The notes under the pieces were generated by a model. The model worked only from the letters and a program-made list of their open reading frames with translations, did not search any database and was not told the DNA's origin. A DNA stretch of 64,000 nt from Aquimarina intermedia. Lineage in GTDB: Bacteria; Bacteroidota; Bacteroidia; Flavobacteriales; Flavobacteriaceae. The position numbers and the translations under genes are program-made. Below, piece by piece: positions 33,808 through 42,743 of this stretch. Numbering within the stretch: the stretch's first letter is position 1; each line of letters begins with the position of its first letter. Location: contig NZ_VNHU01000008.1 of the NCBI RefSeq assembly GCF_008124785.1, forward strand, positions 88,542-152,541, given 5' to 3'.

Positions 33808-36660
33808 ATGCCAAAGAACGAAAATTTAAAAAGTATACTAATCATAGGGTCTGGTCCAATCGTAATTGGTCAGGCATGTGAGTTCGATTATTCAGGAACA
33901 CAAGCATTACGTTCTCTTAGAGAAGATGGTATCGAAACCATTTTGATCAATTCGAATCCGGCAACGATCATGACGGATCCATCGATGGCGGATCATGTGT
34001 ATCTGAAACCTTTAACCACCAAGTCAATTATCCAGATTTTAAAAGAACATCCTCAAATTGATGCCGTGTTACCAACGATGGGAGGACAGACTGCTCTAAA
34101 CCTTTGTATAGAAGCTGATGAAAAAGGTATTTGGAAAGATTTTAATGTTGATATAATCGGTGTTGATATAGATGCAATTAATATTACCGAGGATCGAGAG
34201 CAGTTTAGAGAGTTGATGCTCAAAATTGGTATACCGATGGCTCCGCAGGCTACGGCAAATTCATACCTTAAAGGAAAAGAAATCGCTCAAGAGTTTGGTT
34301 TTCCTTTGGTTATACGTGCTTCTTATACCTTAGGAGGTGCCGGAGCTTCAATCGTTCATAAAGAAGAGGATTTTGACGAATTATTAACTCGCGGACTGGA
34401 GATCTCACCAATTCATGAGGTGATGATTGATAAAGCTTTGATGGGTTGGAAAGAGTATGAATTAGAGTTATTACGGGATAATAATGACAACGTTGTTATT
34501 ATCTGTACTATAGAGAATATGGATCCTATGGGGATTCATACAGGGGATTCTATCACCGTGGCACCTGCAATGACCTTAAGTGATCGTACCTTCCAAAGAA
34601 TGCGAGATATGGCTATTCACATGATGCGTAGCATTGGAGATTTCGCAGGAGGTTGTAATGTGCAATTTGCAGTTAGTCCAGATGAAAAAGAAGATATCAT
34701 TGCGATCGAGATTAATCCCAGAGTATCAAGATCATCTGCCTTAGCTTCAAAGGCAACAGGTTATCCTATTGCTAAAATAGCTTCTAAGCTTGCTATCGGA
34801 TATACTTTGGACGAATTGGATAATCAGATAACCAAGTCAACTTCAGCCTTATTTGAGCCTACACTTGATTATGTAATCGTTAAAATACCTCGTTGGAATT
34901 TTGATAAGTTTGAAGGTTCTGATCGTACTTTAGGACTACAAATGAAGTCTGTAGGTGAGGTAATGGGTATCGGAAGATCCTTCCAAGAAGCTTTGCATAA
35001 GGCTACACAATCTTTAGAGATTAAAAGAAACGGTCTTGGTGCAGATGGAAAAGGCTACAAAGATTATGATCAGATTATCGATAAGCTAACACATGCTAGC
35101 TGGGATAGAGTTTTTGTAATTTACGATGCGATACAAATGGGAATTCCGCTGAGCAGAATTCATGAGATTACTAAAATAGACATGTGGTTCTTAAAACAAT
35201 ACGAAGAACTGCACCATCTAGAAAAAGAAATTAACACGTTCTCAATTAATTCAATCACAAAGGATTTGTTGTTGGAAGCCAAACAAAAAGGTTTTGCAGA
35301 CAGGCAAATCGCTCATATGATGCGTTGTTACGAGAGTGAAGTATACAATAAACGAGAAGAATTAGGTATTAATCGTGTTTATAAATTGGTAGATACCTGT
35401 GCTGCAGAATTTAAAGCGCAAACACCTTATTATTATTCAACATTTGAGGCCGCAGTTGAAACGCCGGATGGAATCACCTATGTATCCAATGAAAGTGAAG
35501 TCTCTGATAAAAAGAAAATTGTCGTTCTCGGATCGGGGCCTAACAGAATAGGACAGGGGATTGAATTTGATTACTGCTGTGTGCATGGGGTTTTAGCTGC
35601 TGCAGAATGTGGTTATGAAACTATCATGATCAACTGTAACCCAGAAACAGTTTCTACGGATTTTGATGTTGCTGATAAATTATATTTTGAACCCGTATTC
35701 TGGGAGCATATCTATGACATTATTCGACATGAAAAACCAGAAGGTGTTATAGTGCAATTGGGAGGACAAACAGCGCTTAAACTGGCAGAGAAGCTGGATC
35801 GTTACGGAATCAAAATTCTGGGAACCAGCTATAAATCTTTGGATCTAGCAGAGGATCGAGGAAGTTTCTCTACGCTTTTAAAAGAAAATAATATTCCATA
35901 TCCTGAATTTGATATTGCAAGTACTGCAGATGAGGCATTAGCGGTTGCCGATAAACTAGATTTTCCTATCTTGGTAAGACCTTCTTATGTATTAGGCGGC
36001 CAAGGAATGAAAATTGTTATCAACAAAAAAGAGCTTGAAGAGCATGTGGTTGATTTATTGAGAAAAATGCCGGACAATAAATTGTTACTTGATCATTACC
36101 TTGATGGAGCTATTGAAGCTGAAGCAGATGCCATTTGTGATGGAGAGAATGTATATATTATTGGTATCATGGAGCATATAGAGCCCTGCGGAATCCACTC
36201 TGGGGATTCTAATGCCACTTTACCACCCTTTAACTTAGGTGAATTTGTGATGCAACAAATAAAAGATCATACGCACAAAATCGCTTTAGCATTAAATACT
36301 GTCGGATTGATCAATATTCAATTTGCAATTAAAAATGATACCGTATACATAATTGAAGCTAATCCAAGAGCTTCTAGAACAGTGCCTTTTATAGCAAAAG
36401 CCTATGGAGAGCCTTATGTCAATTATGCTACAAAAGTAATGTTAGGAGATAAAAAAGTGACGGATTTTGATTTCAATCCGAAGCTCGAAGGATATGCAAT
36501 CAAACAACCGGTCTTCTCGTTTAATAAGTTTCCAAGTGTTAACAAAAAGCTGGGACCGGAAATGAAAAGTACCGGAGAAAGCATTCTTTTTATTGATGAC
36601 TTAAAAGATGATCAGTTTTATGATCTGTACGCAAGACGTAAAATGTATCTGAGTAAATAA
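33808..36660 (+). CDS. carB: Carbamoyl-phosphate synthase large subunit, short form
   Basis: This 950-residue subunit makes carbamoyl phosphate from bicarbonate, ammonia and two ATP for pyrimidine and arginine synthesis. Both ATP-grasp halves are complete: ILIIGSGPIVIGQACEFDYSG at about 10-30 and its duplicate VVLGSGPNRIGQGIEFDYCC at about 571-590, with EINPRVSRSSALASKATGYPIAK near 305 and EANPRASRTVPFIAKAYGEPY near 850. The protein ends near the position where the C-terminal allosteric (MGS-like) domain of the about 1073-residue E. coli enzyme begins. It should therefore lack the ornithine and UMP control site. No carA is adjacent. Confidence 0.96.
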   Translation: MPKNENLKSILIIGSGPIVIGQACEFDYSGTQALRSLREDGIETILINSNPATIMTDPSMADHVYLKPLTTKSIIQILKEHPQIDAVLPTMGGQTALNLCIEADEKGIWKDFNVDIIGVDIDAINITEDREQFRELMLKIGIPMAPQATANSYLKGKEIAQEFGFPLVIRASYTLGGAGASIVHKEEDFDELLTRGLEISPIHEVMIDKALMGWKEYELELLRDNNDNVVIICTIENMDPMGIHTGDSITVAPAMTLSDRTFQRMRDMAIHMMRSIGDFAGGCNVQFAVSPDEKEDIIAIEINPRVSRSSALASKATGYPIAKIASKLAIGYTLDELDNQITKSTSALFEPTLDYVIVKIPRWNFDKFEGSDRTLGLQMKSVGEVMGIGRSFQEALHKATQSLEIKRNGLGADGKGYKDYDQIIDKLTHASWDRVFVIYDAIQMGIPLSRIHEITKIDMWFLKQYEELHHLEKEINTFSINSITKDLLLEAKQKGFADRQIAHMMRCYESEVYNKREELGINRVYKLVDTCAAEFKAQTPYYYSTFEAAVETPDGITYVSNESEVSDKKKIVVLGSGPNRIGQGIEFDYCCVHGVLAAAECGYETIMINCNPETVSTDFDVADKLYFEPVFWEHIYDIIRHEKPEGVIVQLGGQTALKLAEKLDRYGIKILGTSYKSLDLAEDRGSFSTLLKENNIPYPEFDIASTADEALAVADKLDFPILVRPSYVLGGQGMKIVINKKELEEHVVDLLRKMPDNKLLLDHYLDGAIEAEADAICDGENVYIIGIMEHIEPCGIHSGDSNATLPPFNLGEFVMQQIKDHTHKIALALNTVGLINIQFAIKNDTVYIIEANPRASRTVPFIAKAYGEPYVNYATKVMLGDKKVTDFDFNPKLEGYAIKQPVFSFNKFPSVNKKLGPEMKSTGESILFIDDLKDDQFYDLYARRKMYLSK

Positions 36661-36678
36661 AAAGTTTCTAGATATGAT

Positions 36679-36712
36679 AAAGAGTATAAGTTTTTTCTTA
36701 TACTCTTTTTTT
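36679..36712 (+). terminator. carB terminator
   Basis: The 12-bp stem AAAGAGTATAAG / CTTATACTCTTT has a six-T loop and is followed by a T-run. Confidence 0.9.
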
Positions 36713-36739
36713 ATGCAGTTAGTTTTAGGAAAAAAAGCT

Positions 36740-37132
36740 TTACTTTTCAAGAAAACCATCTGCTTCCCAGTCAAGAATGATGGTCACAGTCTCTTGAGGT
36801 AAACGACCGGTAGGTGGCATAACATTACGGGTAGCGGTAGTATTTACTCGTCCGATAACGTCTCTCCCGTTATTAATTGCTGCTATGACTTCGCTATATG
36901 TACTCAGCGCCATAGGAGCACCTTGTGTAGGCGGGTTATTATGACATTGTAAGCATTGAGACTCGAAGATAGCTTTGATATCGTCGTCGTAGGTCGTTCT
37001 TTTTGATGGAATAGGATTCTCATTGCTCGTAGGAGGTTCTATATTCTCCATCTCATCAGAATCAGAACTGCTGCATCCAATGATGCCTAGAACAACTAGC
37101 ATAGGTATTATATAAAAAAGAGATTTTTTCAT
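36740..37132 (-). CDS. Cytochrome c-type lipoprotein
   Basis: This 130-residue protein has a lipoprotein signal (VVLGIIGC, Cys20), a low-complexity linker, and a single class-I-like haem motif CLQCH (Cys60, Cys63, His64) with a likely axial Met in NVMPPTGRLP near residue 105. It should be an envelope-anchored monohaem c-type cytochrome. The linker contains no other motif. It is the last gene of a minus-strand run of five genes and has no obvious electron-transfer partner nearby. The precise redox partner is unknown. Confidence 0.87.
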   Translation of the reverse strand: MKKSLFYIIPMLVVLGIIGCSSSDSDEMENIEPPTSNENPIPSKRTTYDDDIKAIFESQCLQCHNNPPTQGAPMALSTYSEVIAAINNGRDVIGRVNTTATRNVMPPTGRLPQETVTIILDWEADGFLEK

Positions 37133-37189
37133 AACTTTTACTTTGAGATCTTACTAAGATATAAAAAGATTTCTTAAGAGAAGATGAAA

Positions 37190-37729
37190 TTACAATTCGA
37201 CTTTTACTGCATATTCTTTGAGAGTTTCCATATGATCTTCTAAAATAAACTCCGATTCTTTAAAACGATTAAAGCGCATTTTTGTTTCTTCTTTTCGAGA
37301 AATACTTCGAACAAAGCGTCGGATGCTGGTTTTATCTTTCAAAATTAATCCCGGTACAGCTACGCTTACACCGTCTTTATTTTTGGCAACCATGGTAAAA
37401 TAACTCGAGTTACAGTGCTTTCTTTTTCCGTTTTGAATGTTTTCCGCCTCCACTCTAACGCCCACAACCATTGAGGTTTTACCCACGTGATTTACCGAAG
37501 CTTTCATTGTTACGAGTTCTCCAACCTCTATAGGTTTCAGAAAGTTTACTTTGTCCACACTAGCCGTAACGCAATAGGTTTCAGAATGTTTAGAAGCACA
37601 GGCAAAGGCAATTTGATCCATTAGGGACAGGATATAACCTCCATGGATTTTCCCACTAAAATTCGAGTGGGAGGGAAGCATTAATTCTGAGATAGTTACT
37701 CTGGAATCATTGGCGTGTTTAAACTTCAT
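37190..37729 (-). CDS. Acyl-CoA thioesterase (hotdog fold)
   Basis: This 179-residue protein is a hotdog thioesterase of the YciA/BACH type: SELMLPSHSNFSGKIHGGYILSLMDQIAFACASKHSE contains the SGxxHGGxxLxxxD active-site pattern (about residues 20-45), followed by VTASVDKVNFLKPIEVGELVTMKASVNHVGKTSMVVGVRV. It should hydrolyse acyl-CoA to free acid and CoA. The extra 40 C-terminal residues (RKEETKMRFNRFKESEFILED) are helical and charged. Chain-length preference is unknown. Confidence 0.9.
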   Translation of the reverse strand: MKFKHANDSRVTISELMLPSHSNFSGKIHGGYILSLMDQIAFACASKHSETYCVTASVDKVNFLKPIEVGELVTMKASVNHVGKTSMVVGVRVEAENIQNGKRKHCNSSYFTMVAKNKDGVSVAVPGLILKDKTSIRRFVRSISRKEETKMRFNRFKESEFILEDHMETLKEYAVKVEL

Positions 37730-37750
37730 CTAGTATGAATTTTGAAAGTT

Positions 37751-38119
37751 TTATCGGTTTCTAAAATGCGGAGATTCTTCCTCGGCGACGGCTGTAACAA
37801 AATATTTTGTGTCACCTAGCCAAGAAAACGTTCCAAACCGTTCTTTATACGTTAACTTAACGTACCTACCTTGTAGGGCTTCAAGATTTTTAATAACATC
37901 TTTATGTTTATCTTCAACAGAAAAGCTAAAAATTTGAGCACCCGAAATACCCTGACTAATCTCACCTTCCCAGGTCTTAAAAATAACGCCTTTGTTACTA
38001 AATTTTATTAATTCACCGCTTCTGGTTCCTTCGCTAAAATTAGCATAATAGACAAAAGTATACCAGGCTGCAAAAAGCGCAACGATGATTATAAGTAGTA
38101 TTCCCAGAACTTTTTTCAC
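37751..38119 (-). CDS. Small membrane-anchored protein, function unknown
   Basis: This protein of about 122 residues has one N-terminal membrane helix (VLGILLIIIVALFAAWYTF) and a soluble part containing YANFSEGTRSGELIKFSNKGVIFKTWEGEI, which recurs in Bacteroidota proteins that have been labelled 6-phosphogluconate dehydrogenase in error; no dehydrogenase motif is present. A GTG start at 38119 gives the typical short charged N-terminus before the helix; an ATG at 38149 would add ten residues. It lies 21 bases before the thioesterase gene in the same direction. Confidence 0.7.
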   Translation of the reverse strand: MKKVLGILLIIIVALFAAWYTFVYYANFSEGTRSGELIKFSNKGVIFKTWEGEISQGISGAQIFSFSVEDKHKDVIKNLEALQGRYVKLTYKERFGTFSWLGDTKYFVTAVAEEESPHFRNR

Positions 38120-38210
38120 AAGTATGATGTATTTAAAATGGAAAGTCAAAAATGACTAATTGCCTATAAAAGTAATCCAATTATTTAAGAAACCGTAGGA
38201 ATTACAATTT

Positions 38211-39371
38211 CTATAACGCTTTATAGACTTTTTCCAAAAAGGGTTCGATTTCCTTTGGTTCCAACCAACGGGTGACAATCACCAGATTTTGCTTTTGATC
38301 TATGACTATAAAATTCCCTCCAAATCCGGCAGCATAAAAGAGATGTTCGGGTAAATTTTCCCAGTGACGATTTCCTTTTTTATTGAGCCACCACATATAT
38401 CCGTAATTCGAGTTTGCAGTTGATGGTGTCGTAATCTCCTTTACCCAATTCTCTGGTAGCAATTGCTTCGTATTCCATTTGCCATTAGCAAGAAACAGTA
38501 AGCCAAAGCGTGCCTGATCCAAGGTATTTATAAAAATACCGCCACCAGAATGTCCGCCCCCGCTGACCGATTGCATCTGCAATCCATCGATGGTCACAAA
38601 TGAATTATCATATCCATACCATCGCCAGGTTGTAGAAGCCTGTATCGGATCCATAATTTTTTCTTTTAGTACTTGAGGTAGGGGCTTACGCCAAACTTGA
38701 AGCAGACTGTAGGCAAGAACATTAACACGAACATCATTATATTCGAATACAGCACCAGGAGTTTGTAGGGTTCTTGCTTTCCAGTCATCCATAGTCCCTT
38801 CCTTTGGAGGACGATCAGCCCAATCAAAGCCTCCCCAAAGCTGACCTGACCAGTCAGAGGATTGTGTTAATAAATGTCTCCATGTAATTTTTTTATTATG
38901 TTCACTCTTAAAAGTCTGATCCCAAACGTAAGCACTTACCAACTCATCAGATGATTGTATTAAACCACCTTTTATAGCCAATCCGGCAATCGTGGATAAA
39001 AAACTCTTAGTCACACTAAAGGTCATATCAACACGTGTAACATCACCCCATTTAGCTATCATAAAACCATCCTTCAAAATAATCCCCGCCGGACCTCCTC
39101 GTTTTTTTGTCGGACCGAGTATGGTATGAAATGGTTCGTGCTCAAAACCTTTTAAGATCGCTTGACGCAAATCTCTAGAGCCACTATACTCATGCTCCTT
39201 TGCAAATAGAATAGCTTCATTAAGAAGTGATGAATTTATATTGTAAACATCCGGTGTTTTTTCTTCCCAAGTACCTCTTTCCGGAAAATAGAGCTCCTGA
39301 GATTGAATTATATATGAACTGCAAATGCTAAATAAAAGTGATAATAAAAGCGTTTTAAGGGTATAATTCAT
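38211..39371 (-). CDS. Serine hydrolase of the class C beta-lactamase family
   Basis: This 386-residue secreted protein (signal peptide about 1-24) has the SxxK motif TFSVTKSFLS with Ser119 and Lys122, a Tyr-containing second motif near FEYNDVRVNVLAYS (about 210-223) and a third motif near GGHSGGGIFIN (about 270-280). This is the penicillin-binding-protein / AmpC fold used by many esterases and peptidases. The KTG motif is replaced by HSG, as in many family members that do not act on beta-lactams. The natural substrate is unknown, and antibiotic resistance should not be inferred. Confidence 0.87.
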   Translation of the reverse strand: MNYTLKTLLLSLLFSICSSYIIQSQELYFPERGTWEEKTPDVYNINSSLLNEAILFAKEHEYSGSRDLRQAILKGFEHEPFHTILGPTKKRGGPAGIILKDGFMIAKWGDVTRVDMTFSVTKSFLSTIAGLAIKGGLIQSSDELVSAYVWDQTFKSEHNKKITWRHLLTQSSDWSGQLWGGFDWADRPPKEGTMDDWKARTLQTPGAVFEYNDVRVNVLAYSLLQVWRKPLPQVLKEKIMDPIQASTTWRWYGYDNSFVTIDGLQMQSVSGGGHSGGGIFINTLDQARFGLLFLANGKWNTKQLLPENWVKEITTPSTANSNYGYMWWLNKKGNRHWENLPEHLFYAAGFGGNFIVIDQKQNLVIVTRWLEPKEIEPFLEKVYKAL

Positions 39372-39407
39372 CAGTTTAAGATTATAAAAGTTGTATTCGT
39401 GTATTCC

Positions 39408-40805
39408 TTATTCTTTATCCAAAGCACGTTTGATAATGGACTCAGGTAGTGATTTTTTAGCTTTAGCCCCCATTTTTTTTAACTTCTCTACGCTGGTTAT
39501 CAAATTACCTCGTCCTTCTACTAATTTGTTCATTGCCGAGGTGTAATCTTTTTTAGCATCGTCAATCTTTTTGCCTACGCCTGTCAGATCTTTTACTAAG
39601 CCTTCAAATTTATCGTATAATGCACCTGCCTGACGAGCAATCTCAATAGCATTACGTTGTTGTTTTTCATTATTCCACATCGTATCAATGGTACGCAATG
39701 TCGCTAATAATGTGGAAGGTGTAACAATCACAATATTCTTTTCAAATGCCTGATTATACAAGTTATTGTCCTGATTAATTGCTATCGCAAAGGCCGGTTC
39801 GATAGGGACAAATAACAATACGAAGTCTGGAGATTCTATATCATATAAATCCTGATATTGTTTAGCAGAGAGTTGATCAACATGTCGTTTTAGGGAGGTC
39901 ACATGTTCTTTTAAATATTTATCGCGCAAGATATCATCTTCCTCATTAGCATAGCGTTCATATGCGGTCAGGCTCACTTTTGAATCCACAACCATCTTTT
40001 TGTTATCAGGAAGATGGATCACAACATCAGGCAAAACACGTTGCCCTTCTACAGTGGTAAAACTTTGCTGAACAAAATATTCACGATCTTTTTCTAATCC
40101 GGATTTTTCCAGTACACGTTCAAGGACAAGCTCACCCCAATTTCCTTGCATTTTACTATCTCCCTTTAGTGCTTTAGTCAGGTTAGTTGCCTCTTTACTC
40201 ATTTGTTCGTTCAAGTCCTTAAGGCCGATGATTTGTTGTCGTAAAGCAGCGTGATAATCAATGCTCTCTTTGTGTGTTTGATCTACCTTTTTTTCAAAAG
40301 TCAATATCTTTTCTTGTAGCGGGCTCAAGATATTCTTAATGTTCTCTTTATTTTGCTCCGTAAATTTTAAAGACTTCTCATCTAAAATTTTGTTAGCTAA
40401 ATTTTCGAATTCTTTAGTGAAGCGTTCTTGCAGTTTTTCAACTTCTTCCTTTTGTTCTTTATTTTTTACCTGAAGGTTTTCGAATTCAGCATTACGCCGC
40501 GTTAATTCCGTATTCAGAAATTCTTTTTCTCTTCTTATTTCCTCACGCTCTTGTTGTACCTCGCTGAGTTGTTTTTCAAAAGAAGCTTTGTATTCTGCTT
40601 GTTGCGTTGCGACGAATTCTTTTTGCAAAAGTTCGTTCTTTTTTTGCTCTTCAAGTTGCACTTGTAGATGGTTTAATCGTTCTTCGAGCATACTTTTTTC
40701 ACTTTTTGTTTGAAGTGTAGCCATATGTTTTCCGATGAAAAAGCCAATAACAATAGCGATTAAAAATCCGACAAGAGCGATAATGATAGGAAGGTATTCT
40801 GTCAT
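39408..40805 (-). CDS. rmuC: DNA recombination protein RmuC
   Basis: This 465-residue protein has an N-terminal membrane helix (residues 5-24), a long coiled coil (about 28-180), and the RmuC domain: NWGELVLERVLEKSGLEKDREYFVQ (about 221-245), VLPDVVIHLPDNKKMVVDSKVSLTAYERY with nuclease-like D and DSK residues (about 255-285), and SPDFVLLFVPIEPAFAIA. RmuC limits DNA inversions at short inverted repeats. It is followed by the serine hydrolase gene after 36 bases. Confidence 0.93.
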   Translation of the reverse strand: MTEYLPIIIALVGFLIAIVIGFFIGKHMATLQTKSEKSMLEERLNHLQVQLEEQKKNELLQKEFVATQQAEYKASFEKQLSEVQQEREEIRREKEFLNTELTRRNAEFENLQVKNKEQKEEVEKLQERFTKEFENLANKILDEKSLKFTEQNKENIKNILSPLQEKILTFEKKVDQTHKESIDYHAALRQQIIGLKDLNEQMSKEATNLTKALKGDSKMQGNWGELVLERVLEKSGLEKDREYFVQQSFTTVEGQRVLPDVVIHLPDNKKMVVDSKVSLTAYERYANEEDDILRDKYLKEHVTSLKRHVDQLSAKQYQDLYDIESPDFVLLFVPIEPAFAIAINQDNNLYNQAFEKNIVIVTPSTLLATLRTIDTMWNNEKQQRNAIEIARQAGALYDKFEGLVKDLTGVGKKIDDAKKDYTSAMNKLVEGRGNLITSVEKLKKMGAKAKKSLPESIIKRALDKE

Positions 40806-40893
40806 CTAAAAATTTTCTTTAGTCAAAGATAAAAATTTAGAAGCTGTGACTCTCAATACCAGTGATAAATTTGATGACAGCTATTTGTAAATA

Positions 40894-41688
40894 CTAATGT
40901 CGTATTCTGTATGTTCTGGTTTTAGCGTCAAAGAGGATAAGGTCCTCGGGGAATAATGAGGAAAAAGCACGGCATTGAATTAATTCTTTGGGACGACCAA
41001 ATTCAAAACCTTCCCGATTCATTACGATCATTTTATCACAGAGTTGAATGGCAAAGTCTATCTCGTGCGTCGAAAACAAAATTGTTTTTTGCGTTTCGAA
41101 TGCTAGTCTTTTTAATAGCTTCATGATGTAAGCCTTATGATATACGTCCAAGTGCGTCGTTGGTTCGTCTAATATGATGAAGGGAGTATCCTGGGCTATG
41201 GCTCTGGCAATCAAAACTTTTTGTAACTGCCCGTCACTTAGTTCATAACAGCGTTTATGGACTAATTCTTTAATTTGAGTAACTTCTATGGCTTGTTGTA
41301 CTTTGATTACATCTTCATCAGAAAGTTTGCCTACCCAATTGGTATACGGCTGTCTGCCTAGGGCTACTAATTCTTGTACAGTCAGATTTTTGGAGGCAAT
41401 AGCTTCAGTAAGGACGACACTTAACTTTGAAGCCAAATCTAAGTTTTTATAGCTTTTTAATTCCTGATCATCCAGATATATTCTTCCGTGTAGGGGAGTT
41501 TGCACTTTTGATAAGGTGCGTAGTAGTGTGGATTTACCAATACCGTTGGCTCCTACCAATCCTACAAGTTCACCTTTGAATAACTTTAAATTAATGTTAG
41601 CAGCCACCACATTGAGAGATTTTCTCTGGTAATACCCAATAGAAAGATCTTCGGTAGTAAGTACACTATGTTGGTTATCTGTTTCCAA
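40894..41688 (-). CDS. btuD: ABC importer ATPase for cobalamin (BtuD/FecE type)
   Basis: This 264-residue ATPase has Walker A GANGIGKST (about 44-52), the signature ELSDGQLQKVLIARA (about 147-161; LSDGQ instead of LSGGQ, as in many FecE proteins), Walker B FIILDEPTTHLD (about 169-180) and the switch His in STHEID. It drives import by the permease encoded 23 bases upstream. FecE-type ATPases serve siderophores or vitamin B12; location in a cluster with cob genes and a riboswitch-controlled receptor favours B12. Confidence 0.85.
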   Translation of the reverse strand: METDNQHSVLTTEDLSIGYYQRKSLNVVAANINLKLFKGELVGLVGANGIGKSTLLRTLSKVQTPLHGRIYLDDQELKSYKNLDLASKLSVVLTEAIASKNLTVQELVALGRQPYTNWVGKLSDEDVIKVQQAIEVTQIKELVHKRCYELSDGQLQKVLIARAIAQDTPFIILDEPTTHLDVYHKAYIMKLLKRLAFETQKTILFSTHEIDFAIQLCDKMIVMNREGFEFGRPKELIQCRAFSSLFPEDLILFDAKTRTYRIRH

Positions 41689-41711
41689 AATTAATATAAG
41701 TATCTAAAGTG

Positions 41712-42743
41712 TTAAAATAGCATTTTTCGTTTACGTACTAAAAGCCAAATTACTACCGGTGCTCCAATTAAAGAGGTAATTGCGTTTATAGGTAGTGTAA
41801 AATCACTCGCCGGGACTTGAGCAATGGTATCACAAATCAGCATAATTATACTGCCAAAAAGAATAACCGCAGGTAACAATATTTTATGATCAGAAGTGTG
41901 AAATAGTTGTCTCGTCAAATGAGGAACTGCTAACCCAACAAAAGCAATAGGCCCGGCAAAAGCAGTAATGCTACCGGCTAACAAGCTAGTTGCAATTAAA
42001 ATCAAAATTCGACTCTTTTTAATACTTAGACCGAGACTTTTAGCATAGTTTTCACCCAGCAGGAGCGTGTTTAATGGTTTAATTGCCGCAAAGGCCAATA
42101 GCAAGCCGATCAGTGTAATCGAGGATAAAATAAGCAAATCGTTCCAGGTAAGATTACCCAAACTGCCAAATCCCCAAAAAATAAACTGCTGCAACTGCTC
42201 TGCGGGTGCAAAGTATGATAATACACTGACAATAGCTGTTGTTATGCTTCCAAACATCAAACCTATAATCAAAATAGCCATTGTATCGCGGATTCTTACT
42301 GACACGATCATGACTGCTATTAATACTAAAATACTTCCTAAACTCGCTGCGATTACCAAACTCCATTTTGAGATTAAAAAAACGGAGAGTACAGAACCCG
42401 CAAACGATCCTCCTAATAATAACAAAGCGACACCCAAACTTGCTCCAGAACTAATACCGAGAACAAAGGGACCTGCCAGAGGATTGCGAAATAGCGTTTG
42501 CATCAATAAACCGGATACTCCTAAACCACTGCCTACCAAGATAGCAGTAATGGCTTTAGGTAAGCGATAGGCAATTATGATATGACGCCAAGATTCCTTA
42601 TCAACCGTTGCGCCGATTAAACTACGCAAAGTATCTAGCCAGGGGATATAAACAGAACCCAGGCTAATATTTATGATAAAGCAAATCAATAAGAGTATGC
42701 CGATACCTATAAATACATTACGATATGATCTATTTGGGGTCAA
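41712..42743 (-). CDS. btuC: ABC importer permease for cobalamin (BtuC/FecCD type)
   Basis: This 343-residue membrane protein has about ten hydrophobic segments and the family signatures RLPKAITAILVGSGLGVSGLLMQTLFRNPLAGPFVLGIS-like region (about 60-98) and ITAFAGPIAFVGLAVPHLTRQL (about 253-274). It is a homodimeric channel through the inner membrane. The start directly abuts the stop of the substrate-binding protein gene, and the ATPase gene follows, a complete three-gene importer. The B12 assignment rests on its neighbours. Confidence 0.87.
   Translation of the reverse strand: MTPNRSYRNVFIGIGILLLICFIINISLGSVYIPWLDTLRSLIGATVDKESWRHIIIAYRLPKAITAILVGSGLGVSGLLMQTLFRNPLAGPFVLGISSGASLGVALLLLGGSFAGSVLSVFLISKWSLVIAASLGSILVLIAVMIVSVRIRDTMAILIIGLMFGSITTAIVSVLSYFAPAEQLQQFIFWGFGSLGNLTWNDLLILSSITLIGLLLAFAAIKPLNTLLLGENYAKSLGLSIKKSRILILIATSLLAGSITAFAGPIAFVGLAVPHLTRQLFHTSDHKILLPAVILFGSIIMLICDTIAQVPASDFTLPINAITSLIGAPVVIWLLVRKRKMLF

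Noticed and set aside
38211..39371. Annotation of the serine hydrolase as an antibiotic-resistance beta-lactamase
   Set aside because: The SxxK motif is shared by esterases and peptidases of the same fold and the KTG motif is absent, so no resistance role is supported.
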